From contig NZ_CP109131.1 in the NCBI RefSeq assembly GCF_035917995.1, positions 4,836,001 to 4,900,000 of the forward strand: a stretch of DNA of 64,000 bases, given 5' to 3'. The stretch's first letter is position 1; the number at the start of each line of letters is the position of its first letter. Under the pieces are notes generated by a model. It searched no databases, was not told the origin of the DNA, and saw only the letters and a program-made list of their open reading frames with translations. The stretch comes from Streptosporangium sp. NBC_01755. Its GTDB lineage: Bacteria > Actinomycetota > Actinomycetes > Streptosporangiales > Streptosporangiaceae. Below are positions 7,740 to 16,510 of this stretch, one piece after another. A program made the translations under genes and the position numbers.

Positions 7740-8570
7740 ATGCCTGCACCACGCGAGCTGGACCCAAAGGCGGGGAGAAACGCGGCATTCGGCGTTGAAC
7801 TGCGGCGCTTGCGTTTAGGGGCGGGCCTGACCCAGGAAGAACTGGGGAACCGGATCGGATATTCGACGAGCCAGGTCGGTTCCGTCGAAGTCGGGAAGCG
7901 CGCTCCCACGGAGCCGTTCATTGCGGGGTGCGAGGTGGGCTTCGGGCCGGGGCTGCGGGAAGTGTGGGCCGATCTCTCAAAACACAGGGACGAAGCGCCC
8001 AAATGGTTCCGACCCTGGCTGGAGGAGGAAGCGGAGGCGCTGTCGATCACGACATGTCAACCACTGGTCGTCCCGGGACTCCTCCAGACTGCGGCCTACG
8101 CACATGCATTGCTGAAGTGCGAGTGTCGCTACAGTGATGATCAGATCGAAGCCCTCGTTGCGGCCCGACTGGCCCGACAGAAGATCTTCACCCGTACCAA
8201 CCCGCCCCGCTACCTCGTGCTGCTCGACGAGGGTGTCCTGAGTCGCCCCATTGGAGGGCCGAAGGTCATGTGTGAGCAGCTAAAACGACTCCTGGAAGTC
8301 GTTGATCTCCCACACATCACCATCCAGATCACGCCACTGGGCGCCAACCCCGGTCTGAGCGGCGGTATCGTCATCGCGCAAGCTCCCAAGGGTCACCGTC
8401 ACACGGTCTACCTGGAAACTGCTGCGGAGCCCGTCGTGACCAGCAATCCCGAGGTAGTCAATGCGGTTACCATAAAGATGGACATCATCAGGGCGGAATC
8501 CCTCCCTCACAGCGCGTCGGTCGAGTTCATCGGGAAGATGGTGGAGAAGTGGACCTCACGGCTGAACTAG
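7740..8570 (+). CDS. XRE-family regulator with DUF5753 (Scr1-type)
   Basis: 276 residues. The ATG follows GGGAGG by five bases. Residues ~14-65 form a helix-turn-helix of the Cro/C1 type (LRRLRLGAGLTQEELGNRIG, YSTSQVGSVEVGKRAPTEPF). The rest is the DUF5753 effector region common in actinobacteria (VPGLLQTAAYAHALL, RLARQKIFTR, LLDEGVLSRPIGG, HITIQITPLGANPGLSG). Such regulators are almost always followed by a DUF397 gene, as here with a 22-base overlap, and the pairs have been compared to antitoxin-like systems and developmental switches (BldB/WhiJ relatives). Probable DNA-binding cytoplasmic regulator; targets unknown. Confidence 0.9.
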   Translation: MPAPRELDPKAGRNAAFGVELRRLRLGAGLTQEELGNRIGYSTSQVGSVEVGKRAPTEPFIAGCEVGFGPGLREVWADLSKHRDEAPKWFRPWLEEEAEALSITTCQPLVVPGLLQTAAYAHALLKCECRYSDDQIEALVAARLARQKIFTRTNPPRYLVLLDEGVLSRPIGGPKVMCEQLKRLLEVVDLPHITIQITPLGANPGLSGGIVIAQAPKGHRHTVYLETAAEPVVTSNPEVVNAVTIKMDIIRAESLPHSASVEFIGKMVEKWTSRLN

Positions 8571-8761
8571 AGACGGCGGCCTGGCGCAAGGCAAGGCGCT
8601 CGACCGGTAACGGTGGCGACTGCATCGAGGTCGCTCCGCTGTCCCAGGGCCGCGTCGCCATCCGTGACACGGAAGCTCCTGGCCAGGCCCCCTATGTGGT
8701 GCGGGGCGAGGTCTGGGCGGCGTTCGTTGACGGTGCCAAGAAGGGCGAATTCGACTTCTAA
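8549..8761 (+). CDS. DUF397 protein, partner of the XRE regulator
   Basis: 70-residue protein with the DUF397 hallmarks: W12-R-K-A-R-R-S near the start (WRKARRSTGNGGDCIEVA), a VAIRDTE strand, and a C-terminal W-x-AFVDGAKKGEFDF. The GTG start lies inside the end of the preceding regulator gene, giving translational coupling. DUF397 proteins are small acidic partners of WhiJ/Scr1-like regulators. A strong terminator follows 17 bases after the stop. Confidence 0.9.
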   Translation: MDLTAELETAAWRKARRSTGNGGDCIEVAPLSQGRVAIRDTEAPGQAPYVVRGEVWAAFVDGAKKGEFDF

Positions 8762-8777
8762 GCCTCCCCAAGCTGAG

Positions 8778-8811
8778 AAGACCCCCGGCTGTGCGGCCGG
8801 GGGTCTTCGTT
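8778..8811 (+). terminator. Intrinsic terminator after the XRE/DUF397 pair
   Basis: AAGACCCCCGGC (8778-8789) pairs with GCCGGGGGTCTT (8796-8807) around a six-base loop, a 12-bp perfect stem, followed by CGTTTT. Confidence 0.85.
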
Positions 8812-8823
8812 TTGGATCACACA

Positions 8824-8851
8824 GCCGTGTCTGTCGTACGACAGACACGGC
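8824..8851. promoter_or_regulatory. 28-bp perfect palindrome upstream of the RiPP locus
   Basis: Perfect, loop-free palindrome with half-site GCCGTGTCTGTCGT, centred at 8837/8838. It lies between the DUF397 terminator and the start of the ATP-grasp gene remnant and has no following T tract. An operator for a dimeric regulator is more likely than a second terminator. The regulator is unknown; the XRE protein just upstream is one candidate. Confidence 0.5.
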
Positions 8852-9981
8852 CGACACCTGGCATGCCCCACTGCTCGCCCCTAGCGTCGGTGGAGATCCG
8901 TTCCCCACACGGAGATCTGTTCGCCGGCGCCCCATGCGCCGCCTGACGAAGGAGCGCATGACATGTCGAACGGAACTTGCCGCAGATCGTACTGGTCATC
9001 ACGTCGGCGGAGGACGTCACCGCCAATCTGGTCATCGAAGCGCTGAACGAGCGCCAAGCGTACGTCGCCCGCGTCGATCCCGCCGATGTCGGCCCCGAGC
9101 TGATGTTCAGCGCCTACATCAATAGCCATCGCCCGGAGTGGATCGGTCGGCTCCGTTCGCCGAGTCGTGACATCGCGCTGGAGGACGTCGGGGCGGTGTA
9201 TTACCGCCGCCCCAGCTCTTGGCGTTTCGAGAGCCTGGAAAAGCCGGCTCGGGATTTCGCCGTGACGGAGGCCAGACATGGGCTGGGCGGGCTGCTGGCG
9301 AGCCTGCCGAACTGTCGCTACGTCAACCATCCCGCCAATATCGGAAGGGCTGATTTCAAAGTCACGCAGCTACAGGTGGCTACTGAGCCGATCATGTGCG
9401 CCCAGTAGAACTGGAGGTGAAGCCGTGACATAGCGGCTGATCTGCATGTTCGTAAGCTCGTCGTCGCTTGCCGGTGAAAGTCCGGTCCGGGTAGCTGCCA
9501 GGAGGCCCGGTAGCAGGCTGGCGGCTTCGTCTGGAAACGGGCGGGGTCGAAGCCCAGCGTCAAAAGCCCTTAAGGGGGAGCGACGATGCGGTCCGTAGCA
9601 TGACGCGAAGCCTGCGGCGTCGTTACTCAGCCGTCTTCGGACGGGACAAGGGAGAGCCGAGCCCCTCGTGATCGGGGTGAAGGCCATGGAAGCGGCGAAG
9701 AGCCTGGAAATTGCAGCCGCGAAGAACTCCCCGGCGTATGGGGCGCGGAACGTATCGATAGTGACGGCGGGAACTGGGGAGGCCCTCCCCGGCCCGGTGA
9801 CCTGCGGAAGGTGTTACCGGAGCGTGGCGTCCTATAACCGGTCAACGCCGGGAAGTGGATTGCTGGCCGGGTGGGCGTCGGAGGCGGCCGTAGTACTGCT
9901 TGAGCCGACCGGACAACATAACCGGCGGTGAGGGAAGGGCCGCTACTTCGTCGATGCATATTGAGGTGGAGGAGGGGCTCG

Positions 9982-11361
9982 GTGAGTGCCGTTTTGGCTA
10001 TTCCCGCCGCCGTGGGGCCGCGTGTTCCGCGTGATCCGGTCCGCGCCTTGCAGCATGTGCTCTACCGGGCGGCCAAGGCCGATCCCGGACGTCGGTTCCA
10101 CGCGCTCATGGACAAGGTCTATCGCAGAGACGTTCTGGAGCGCGGGTGGGTCATGGTGCGCAGCAACAACGGCGCACCGGGCATCGACGCGACCACGCTG
10201 GCCGACATCGAGGAGTACGGGATCGTCCGGCTTCTTGAGGAGTTGGCCGCGGAACTTCGGCAGGGCCGGTATCGGCCATTGCCCGCGCGCCGGGTGATGA
10301 TCCCCAAGCCTGGGCTGAAGGACGAGTACCGGCCGTTGTCGATTCCCGCTGTTCGGGATCGGATCGTGCAGGCCGCTGTGAAGATCGTGTTCGAACCGGT
10401 CTTCGAGGCGGACATGGCTGATTGCTCATTCGGGTTTCGCCCGAAGCGCTCAGCACACGATGCTCTGCAAGTGCTCATTGAGGAGCAGGCGCGGGGCCGC
10501 CGGTGGGTGGTCGAGACGGACATCGCCAACTGCTTTTCGGCGATTCCGCACGATGAGTTGATGCGTGCGATCGAGGAACGCGTCTGCGATCAGTCGCTCC
10601 TGAAGCTCCTGCGGGTGATTCTGCGCGCCGGGGTGATGGAGGACGGACAGATCCGGCGAGAGGTCACCGGCACGCCACAAGGCGGCGTGGTTTCACCCGT
10701 CCTCTGTAACGTCTACCTGCACCGATTGGATCGGGCGTGGGACGAGGCGGACGGCGTGCTGGCCCGCTATGCCGACGACGCGATCGTGATGTGCTGGTCC
10801 CGCGGTCAAGCCGAGCGGGCCCTGGCCCGCCTGACGGAGCTGCTGGCGGCACTCGGTTTGGAGCCGAAGGCCGCCAAGACCCGCATCGTGCACCTGGAGG
10901 TCGGTGGGGAAGGCCTGGACTTCCTGGGCTTTCACCACCGGCTGGTGCGCTCACGCGGGTTCAACGGGAAACGGCCGTTCGTTTTCCTCGCTCGCTGGCC
11001 CTCAGACAGGGCGATGCAACACGCCCGCGACCGGATCCGTGACCTCACGGACGGCCGCAGGCTGCTGCTTCGCACCGAAGCGATCACCAAGGAGGTCAAC
11101 CTGTTCCTGCGGGGATGGGCTGGCTATTTCCGGTACGGGCATTCTGCCCGGCGCTTTAGCAAGATCAGAGAGTTCGCCTGGATGCGCCTGGCGCTGTTCC
11201 TCAGCCGAAAACACCGGCGCAGCCGGAGCTACGGCCGGGGCGTGCTGAAACGCTCGCTCAGCGATCTCGGCTTGATCAGCCTGTATGGAATCGTCGTCGC
11301 GCCCAGGGCGGGCAAGCCCTGGCGGGAAAGGCCGAATGCCGGCGGTGAACGACGTCGGTGA
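9982..11361 (+). CDS. ltrA: Group II intron reverse transcriptase/maturase
   Basis: 459 residues from a GTG with GGAGGAGG just upstream. The reverse transcriptase blocks are complete: NNGAPGIDATT, RPLPARRVMIPKPGLKDEYR, FGFRPKRSAHDAL, DIANCFSAIPH, TGTPQGGVVSPVLCNVYLH and the catalytic YADD at residues 263-266. They are followed by a maturase X region (FLRGWAGYFRYG). No HNH endonuclease domain is evident after the X region; the C-terminus ends in basic residues. It binds intron RNA for splicing and reverse-transcribes it during mobility. Its stop codon touches domain V, as expected for an ORF in domain IV. The protein looks intact. Confidence 0.95.
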   Translation: MSAVLAIPAAVGPRVPRDPVRALQHVLYRAAKADPGRRFHALMDKVYRRDVLERGWVMVRSNNGAPGIDATTLADIEEYGIVRLLEELAAELRQGRYRPLPARRVMIPKPGLKDEYRPLSIPAVRDRIVQAAVKIVFEPVFEADMADCSFGFRPKRSAHDALQVLIEEQARGRRWVVETDIANCFSAIPHDELMRAIEERVCDQSLLKLLRVILRAGVMEDGQIRREVTGTPQGGVVSPVLCNVYLHRLDRAWDEADGVLARYADDAIVMCWSRGQAERALARLTELLAALGLEPKAAKTRIVHLEVGGEGLDFLGFHHRLVRSRGFNGKRPFVFLARWPSDRAMQHARDRIRDLTDGRRLLLRTEAITKEVNLFLRGWAGYFRYGHSARRFSKIREFAWMRLALFLSRKHRRSRSYGRGVLKRSLSDLGLISLYGIVVAPRAGKPWRERPNAGGERRR

Positions 11362-11393
11362 GCCGTGTGCGGGAGAACCGCATGCACGGATCG
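11360..11393 (+). ncRNA. Group II intron domain V
   Basis: A 34-base hairpin beginning GAGCCGTGTGCG, with a GAGAA-type loop and CGCATGCACGG on the return strand. The catalytic AGC triad is at 11361-11363. This is the most conserved part of the ribozyme and confirms the intron. Confidence 0.85.
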
Positions 11394-11768
11394 AGGTGGC
11401 GGGGGTTGGAAACGGAGCGAAGAACCTGGTCACGGCCACTGGGGTGGCACACCCGTCCGGGAAACCGACGGAAGGAAGGCCCCAGGCCCTCCCGCCAGGA
11501 GAAGCCACCGCGCCAGCCCCCGACCCTACAAGTTCTGGGACTTTTGAGAAGATCGGAAGGCGCGTCGGCCCTGCTGGAGTGGCAGGCGGACCACCTGGAC
11601 CTCCGGAAAATCTCAATATTTATGATCGCCTCAGTACCAGGCTGGGGCTGCGGGTGCCCCCGACGGTGGTATCGAAGAATGCAACCCCAACGGGCAGTGG
11701 GGCTGGCTGCCTGATTCCGATGCGATGGCGGACGCCTTCGCCGATGTACTGCTGGAAGGATGGTGGCC

Positions 11769-12902
11769 GTGAGCGATACGGCCGCAAAACTTCGCCTCGC
11801 ACTGGCGGATCATGTGGGTTCTCCCGGCTGGCGTCAGGCGCTGGAAGCGGTGCCGCGAGAGTTGTTCCTGGGCGATGCCGTTTACCGGGCAGATGAGAGC
11901 CGTGGTGATCGGTGGATTCCCGTCCGGCGCGCGGAGGTGGGTGCGGACGAGTGGCTCTCCTTGGCCTACACCGACGCCACATGGGTGACGCAGATCGACG
12001 GAGTGATGGCCGGGGACGCGACCGGCGTCATGGTGGGACAACCCAGTTCGTCCTCCACCTTCCCGAGCCTGGTCGTACGGATGCTGGAGGCCGCCCAGAT
12101 CAGCGAGGGCGACACGGTGCTGGAAATCGGTACGGGCACCGGTTACTCAACGTCGTTGATGTGTCAGCGACTCGGCGAGGAGGCCGTCACCTCGATCGAG
12201 TACGACCAGGAGGTCGCCGCTCGGGCCAGGAAGGCGATCACCGAGGCCGGGTACGCGCCGACCCTCGTGGTAGGGGATGGACTGCTCGGGTATGGCGAGG
12301 ACGCCGAATACGACCGGCTGATCGCCACGTGCTCGGTGCGGACCATTCCGTGGGCGTGGATGTGGCAGGTCCGCGAAGGGGGAACCATCACCGCCCCCAT
12401 GTGGGGTTGGATGGGCGGGGTTGCCTTTGCCCATCTGACCTTGGCTGACGACGGCAGTGCCAGCGGTCGTTTCCTCAAGGACGATCTGTACTTCATGACC
12501 GCCCGTTCCCACCTGCCACCGCCACGGCCGCCGGTGACGACCGGTTTCGGAGATGCCCGCAGGAGCAGGATTGACCCGTCGATTCTCAGGGACGACGATA
12601 CGGCCCTGTGGGTCGCCCAACTCGCAGCCCCGCAGGTTCAGTGCTCCTGGGGTGAGGACAAAACGATCCTGCTGGATGTCAGCACCGGTTCGTGGGCTGA
12701 CACCACGCCAGATCCCGCAGGCGGGTGGACGGTGCATCAGCACGGGCCGATCAAGCTGTGGGACGAGGCGGAGAAGGCACTCCTGGTCTGGGAGGAGGCC
12801 GGGCGTCCGCATCAGTCCGGGTTCGGGCTCACCGTCACCCATGATCGCCAGTACGTCTGGCTGGGCGACCCGGACGGCCCGAGCTGGGACCTGCCCGCGT
12901 AG
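11769..12902 (+). CDS. PIMT-like methyltransferase of an ATP-grasp peptide maturase system
   Basis: 377 residues. The GTG overlaps the stop of the ATP-grasp remnant (GTGA), showing the two were once coupled. The SAM-binding motif I is VLEIGTGTGYST at residues 117-128, preceded by QPSSSSTFPSLVVRMLE, the signature of protein L-isoaspartyl methyltransferases. The C-terminal ~120 residues (WVAQLAAPQVQCSW, HQHGPIKLWDEAEKAL, QYVWLGDPDGPSWDLPA) are typical of the family paired with graspetide ligases. Members methylate an Asp in the cross-linked precursor to form aspartimide. With the ligase gene broken and no precursor gene recognised, this enzyme has no evident local substrate. Confidence 0.88.
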   Translation: MSDTAAKLRLALADHVGSPGWRQALEAVPRELFLGDAVYRADESRGDRWIPVRRAEVGADEWLSLAYTDATWVTQIDGVMAGDATGVMVGQPSSSSTFPSLVVRMLEAAQISEGDTVLEIGTGTGYSTSLMCQRLGEEAVTSIEYDQEVAARARKAITEAGYAPTLVVGDGLLGYGEDAEYDRLIATCSVRTIPWAWMWQVREGGTITAPMWGWMGGVAFAHLTLADDGSASGRFLKDDLYFMTARSHLPPPRPPVTTGFGDARRSRIDPSILRDDDTALWVAQLAAPQVQCSWGEDKTILLDVSTGSWADTTPDPAGGWTVHQHGPIKLWDEAEKALLVWEEAGRPHQSGFGLTVTHDRQYVWLGDPDGPSWDLPA

Positions 12903-13022
12903 CGGCCGGTTGAGAAGGTTCCGCATTTCCGTATCGCTCGAACGTATCGGGAAGATTTGAGACGGCGACGTGATCTTTGCCTGGAAGGATCCTCTTTCCC
13001 TCCGGGCGCCAAAGGAAATCGA

Positions 13023-13832
13023 ATGAGACGGATCACCACCGGTCTTGTCGTGAGCCTCCTCCTGCTCACGCCGCTGCCCGCCCGTGCCGACGCGCCCGAT
13101 CCGATCAAGGCGCTCCGCGCCCAGGTCGTACCGGGCAGGGGCGTCACCGTCTCCGCGGTCACCCGCATGTTGGCCGACGGCAAGCACCTGTTCACCAGCC
13201 GGACCACGCGGGTCGCCGGATTCCGTAAGGGGGGGCTGGTGGAAACGGACGACATCAGCACACTCTCCTCGCCGATCCGCTCTGAGACCCCGGAATTGGA
13301 CTCTTCCGTCCTCTTCCCGGTGCTGCTCATCAAAGTCGACGGCGCGTACTACACCTCGGGTGGTGATCTGATCGGCACGTTGCCGCTGGGCAAGCAGTGG
13401 GTGCGCAGCCGATGGCCCGAGTCCAGTCCCATGGATGTCACGGTCGATCTCTTCGAACCCGGTACGCTGCGGGCGCTGCTCGCCACCGCCTCCTCCGTCG
13501 GCCCGCGCGCGGCCAAGGGCACCATCTATGCCTCCAAGATCCCCGGCCGGCCCCTCGGCGGGTGGTTTGGACGCGGGGAGAAGGTCGCCTGGGCGCTCTG
13601 GTTCGACGCCAAGGGCAGGGTCACCCGCCTGACCACCACGACCTCTCAGCAGACGAACGACAACTACGAGCTGGGTATCCGTTCCGACCTGCGCTTCACC
13701 GGCTGGGGCACCAAGGTGACGATCGAGCCGCCGCCCGAGGACCGGGTCGTCGATGCCGAGGACCTTCCCGAGGAGGAAGGCCTGTTCTGGGAGCCGCCGG
13801 TGACGATCGAGGCTCCCCCGAAGGGGAAGTGA
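13023..13832 (+). CDS. Secreted protein of unknown function
   Basis: 269 residues with a classic Sec signal peptide (MRRITTGLVVSLLLLTPLPA, cleavage likely after ARA). The mature part begins DAPDPIKALRAQVVPGRGVT and has repeated beta-type segments. It resembles lipoprotein-like exported proteins of the LolA/LppX fold (bound surface ligand, ISTLSSPIRSETPELDSSV), but without a lipobox Cys. This fold assignment is tentative. Upstream AAAGGAAA could serve as ribosome site. It is not coupled to the methyltransferase gene (120-bp gap) and ends before a strong bidirectional terminator. Confidence 0.65.
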   Translation: MRRITTGLVVSLLLLTPLPARADAPDPIKALRAQVVPGRGVTVSAVTRMLADGKHLFTSRTTRVAGFRKGGLVETDDISTLSSPIRSETPELDSSVLFPVLLIKVDGAYYTSGGDLIGTLPLGKQWVRSRWPESSPMDVTVDLFEPGTLRALLATASSVGPRAAKGTIYASKIPGRPLGGWFGRGEKVAWALWFDAKGRVTRLTTTTSQQTNDNYELGIRSDLRFTGWGTKVTIEPPPEDRVVDAEDLPEEEGLFWEPPVTIEAPPKGK

Positions 13833-13897
13833 GGCCGGGGCCGCAGGGTGAGGCCGACAACGCGGATGCGCCGGGGCGGGTCGTCGGGGCCTGGACG

Positions 13898-13940
13898 CGT
13901 GACATCGCGGTGGTACTCGCGGTACCACCGCGATGTCACG
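13898..13940. terminator. Bidirectional terminator, 19-bp perfect stem
   Basis: CGTGACATCGCGGTGGTAC (13898-13916) and its exact complement (13922-13940) flank a TCGCG loop. It lies between the convergent secreted-protein gene and fbiB. Confidence 0.75.
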
Positions 13941-13978
13941 CGACCTCGGCCGGGTGAGCGGAGGATCCGCCGCGGACC

Positions 13979-15298
13979 CTAGCGGACGACGACGAAGTCG
14001 GACGCCTGCCGGGGGGCGCGGTCGCGGGGTGGGGCGGCGGGGTGGCCGATGGCGACGGCCCCCATCGGGTCCCAGCCGGCGGGCAGGTCGAGGACCTCGC
14101 GGACCACGTCGCGGCAGAACATGGTGGAGGACACCCATGCGGAGCCCAGACCCTCCACCGCGAGCTGGATGAGGAAGTTCTGCACCCCCGCGCCGGTCGC
14201 GACCACGAACATCTCCCGCTCGGCGGCGTTGCGCCGGTCGTCGCGGTAGGTGTGCGAGCCGTCCATGACCAGGCAGGGCACCGCCAGGTACGGGGCAGCG
14301 CGCAGCACGTCGCCCCGCCTGACCCGCCTGGCCACCGACTCCTCGGAGAAGCCGTCGCCGCGCAGGTCGTTGATCCAGGCCTCGCGCATGGCGTCGAGTA
14401 GCTTCTCCCGGGCGCCGGCGGACTCCAGCAGGACGAACCGCCACGGAGTCGTGTGGTGCGGGGCGGGCGCGGCGATCGCGGCGTCGACGGCCCTGCGGAC
14501 CTTGGCGCCGTCCACGGGTTCGGCGGAGAACTCGCGGATGGTTCTGCGGGCGAAGACCACGTCGCGCGAGCCGTACCGGAACATGTCGTCGGCGGACGGG
14601 CGGACCAGTTCGCGGATGCCCGGCCCGTCATCCGCGGTGGTGTACTCGGCCAGGCCCCTGATCACCGCCACCGGGGTCTGCGCGACCTTCCCCTTGACCA
14701 GGTCTCCGGCAGCGGCGAACTCGTCGGCGACGGCGGTCAGGGTGACCTCGAGCGCGTTGCCGTAGTCGTCGGACATGCCCCGGTAGTCGAGCGCGGGGGT
14801 CACCCCGGCGAGGCCGACGGCCATGTCGGTCTGGCCGTTGCGCCAGGGGCGGCCGAAGGTGTCGGAGAGGACCACCCCGACCGAGACGCCGAGCAGTTCC
14901 GCGATACGCGCTCTGACGGCCGAGGCGGAGGCGTCCGGGTCGACGGGTAGCAGGACCACCGTGTCCGGCCTGGTGTTGGAGGCGTCGACCCCGGCGGCGG
15001 CCATGACGAACCCGTGCGCCGTCTCGGCGATCACGGTGTCGCCCCTGCGGGCGACCACCCGCCTCGTCTCCGCGCCGACGGCCTCGGCGCGGGGCACGCC
15101 GTGCAGGACCCGGCCCTCGGCCTTGCTTGAGATCTTGGAGGTGACCACGAGGATGTCGCCGTCACGCAGGTCGGGCAGGGCCGCTGCGATCAGCTCCCCG
15201 ACGTCGTCGCCCTCGCGGACCTCGGGTATGCCTGGAACGGCGAAGATCTCCACCTTGACGTCGGCGGAATTCCGCCGTCCGCGCCCGACGCGGCTCAT
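13979..15298 (-). CDS. fbiB: Coenzyme F420-0:L-glutamate ligase / dehydro-F420-0 reductase
   Basis: 439 residues in two domains. Residues ~14-250 are the CofE-type ligase that adds gamma-linked glutamates with GTP ([58 protein letters not shown]). Residues ~255-439 are the FMN-dependent nitroreductase-like domain that reduces dehydro-F420-0 ([36 protein letters not shown]). The fused form is usual in actinobacteria. Its ATG overlaps the fbiA stop by four bases, so both are one operon. It ends facing a bidirectional terminator at the edge of the accessory island. Confidence 0.96.
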   Translation of the reverse strand: MSRVGRGRRNSADVKVEIFAVPGIPEVREGDDVGELIAAALPDLRDGDILVVTSKISSKAEGRVLHGVPRAEAVGAETRRVVARRGDTVIAETAHGFVMAAAGVDASNTRPDTVVLLPVDPDASASAVRARIAELLGVSVGVVLSDTFGRPWRNGQTDMAVGLAGVTPALDYRGMSDDYGNALEVTLTAVADEFAAAGDLVKGKVAQTPVAVIRGLAEYTTADDGPGIRELVRPSADDMFRYGSRDVVFARRTIREFSAEPVDGAKVRRAVDAAIAAPAPHHTTPWRFVLLESAGAREKLLDAMREAWINDLRGDGFSEESVARRVRRGDVLRAAPYLAVPCLVMDGSHTYRDDRRNAAEREMFVVATGAGVQNFLIQLAVEGLGSAWVSSTMFCRDVVREVLDLPAGWDPMGAVAIGHPAAPPRDRAPRQASDFVVVR

Positions 15299-16260
15299 CG
15301 CGAACCCTCCCCGTGTGCGGAGGAGGACGCGAGCCGCGCGGCCATGTCCAGGGCGGCGCGGGCGATGGCGGCGGCGGCCTCGACGTCGTGCATGATCAGC
15401 GGGCGGGCCTCGACGTCGACGTCGGCGAGGGTCACCCCGGCATCCTCCTCCGCGACCAGCCAGCCGTTCACCAGTGGCGACCCGTACAGCTCCAGGACCG
15501 CCTGCGCGGTGGTCTGCACGCCGATCGCGGCCAGGCAGGCGTCGGCCATGCCGTGGACGGGGGCGCCGCCGACGATGGGGGAGACACCGACGACCGTCTT
15601 GCGCTCAAGGGCCTCGCGGATGCCCTTGATCTGCAGAATCGTGCCGATGCTGACGACCGGGTTGGACGGCGGGAGGATGACCGCGTCGGCGGCGGCGATG
15701 GCCTCAAGCACGCCGGGCGCCGGGGTGGCGTCGTCCGCGCCGACCAGGATGATCTGCTCGGCGGGAACCGAGGCGCGCAGCCGCACCCACCACTCCTGGA
15801 AGTGGACGGCGCGGCGGCCCCGCTCGTCGGTGACGACCACGTGGGTCTCGGTCCGGTCGTCGCTCATCGGGATCAGGCGCACGCCCGGCTGCCAGCGCTC
15901 GCACAGTGCCTCGGTGACCGCCGACAGCGGATATCCGGCGTCGAGCATCTGGGTACGTACGATGTGGGTGGCGAAGTCGCGGTCGCCGAGGCCGAACCAC
16001 TGCGGCTCGACGCCGTAGGCGGCCAGCTCCTCCTTGACGACGTGCGATTCCTGCCGCCGCCCCCAGCCCTGTTCCTCGTCGATACCGCCGCCCAGGGTGT
16101 ACATCACGGTGTCGAGGTCGGGGCAGACCCGCAGGCCGTAGAGACTGATGTCGTCACCGGTGTTGCCGATGACGGTGATCTCGGAGTCGGGGGCAGCGGT
16201 GAGGAGACCCCGCAGGAAGCGGGCGCCACCGATTCCGCCGGCGAGGGACACGATGCGCAT
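15295..16260 (-). CDS. fbiA: 2-phospho-L-lactate / phosphoenolpyruvate transferase for F420 synthesis
   Basis: 321 residues. CofD-family enzyme that joins FO to a phosphoenolpyruvyl (or 2-phospholactyl) group from a guanosine diphosphate donor, giving dehydro-F420-0. The family start [19 protein letters not shown] forms the nucleotide-binding loop, followed by [20 protein letters not shown] and [40 protein letters not shown] and [20 protein letters not shown] are conserved core segments. It is the first gene of the fbiA-fbiB unit, transcribed away from the repetitive membrane protein gene at 16511. Confidence 0.96.
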   Translation of the reverse strand: MRIVSLAGGIGGARFLRGLLTAAPDSEITVIGNTGDDISLYGLRVCPDLDTVMYTLGGGIDEEQGWGRRQESHVVKEELAAYGVEPQWFGLGDRDFATHIVRTQMLDAGYPLSAVTEALCERWQPGVRLIPMSDDRTETHVVVTDERGRRAVHFQEWWVRLRASVPAEQIILVGADDATPAPGVLEAIAAADAVILPPSNPVVSIGTILQIKGIREALERKTVVGVSPIVGGAPVHGMADACLAAIGVQTTAQAVLELYGSPLVNGWLVAEEDAGVTLADVDVEARPLIMHDVEAAAAIARAALDMAARLASSSAHGEGSR

Positions 16261-16510
16261 GCCGTTCAGTGTTCCACTAGGTCATCACGGATGTCGGCGG
16301 GGTGCCGGGAAAGAGGCGGCGCAGTCTTTTCATGATCGTTATGATGGTCGTCCGCGCTGGCGGAATCGCCTAACCCGATGTCCGAATTATGGATGTATAA
16401 GGTGCAATGGAGCACTTATGAGGTTGGTGGGCTTCCTGGGACTACCAACCTCAAAGTCAGCCATGTGCAAAACTGACCCGGGTTTACCTAAAGACCCTAT
16501 GGGGGTAGTT

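Larger units (their letters stand above)
9396..11529 (+). mobile_element. Group II intron inserted in the ATP-grasp gene
   Basis: The 5' end fits the consensus GTGYG (GTGCGCCCAG at 9396), and the following ~580 bases are a structured leader with the typical GGTGAAAGTCCGG element. The reverse transcriptase gene occupies domain IV, and domain V starts at its stop codon (11360). A long domain VI is indicated by GGCGGGGGTTGG near 11398 pairing with CCAGCCCCCG near 11514. The 3' boundary is placed after CCTAC at ~11529 because group II introns end in AY; it is uncertain by tens of bases. The insertion is in the middle of a coding gene, unlike class C introns, which settle behind terminators. Confidence 0.8.
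8963..11772 (+). pseudogene. ATP-grasp ribosomal peptide maturase (graspetide ligase), split by a group II intron and decayed
   Basis: The 5' part (frame of 8977-9395) is the pre-ATP-grasp domain of MvdD/TgmB-type ligases, which link side chains of a precursor peptide. Diagnostic segments are QIVLVITSAEDVTANLVIEA, VDPADVG, VYYRRPS and YVNHPANIGRADFKVTQLQV. The likely start ATG at 8963 (after AAGGAG) is out of frame with this by one base, so a 1-base loss near 8973 is inferred; TTG at 8977 is the alternative. At 9396 a group II intron interrupts the frame. Beyond the intron only ~240 bases remain, in three frames. The end is typical (ECNPNGQWGWLPDSDAMADA, then FADVLLEGWWP and TGA at 11770), but about 90-100 central residues are missing. 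Non-functional as it stands. Confidence 0.75.
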
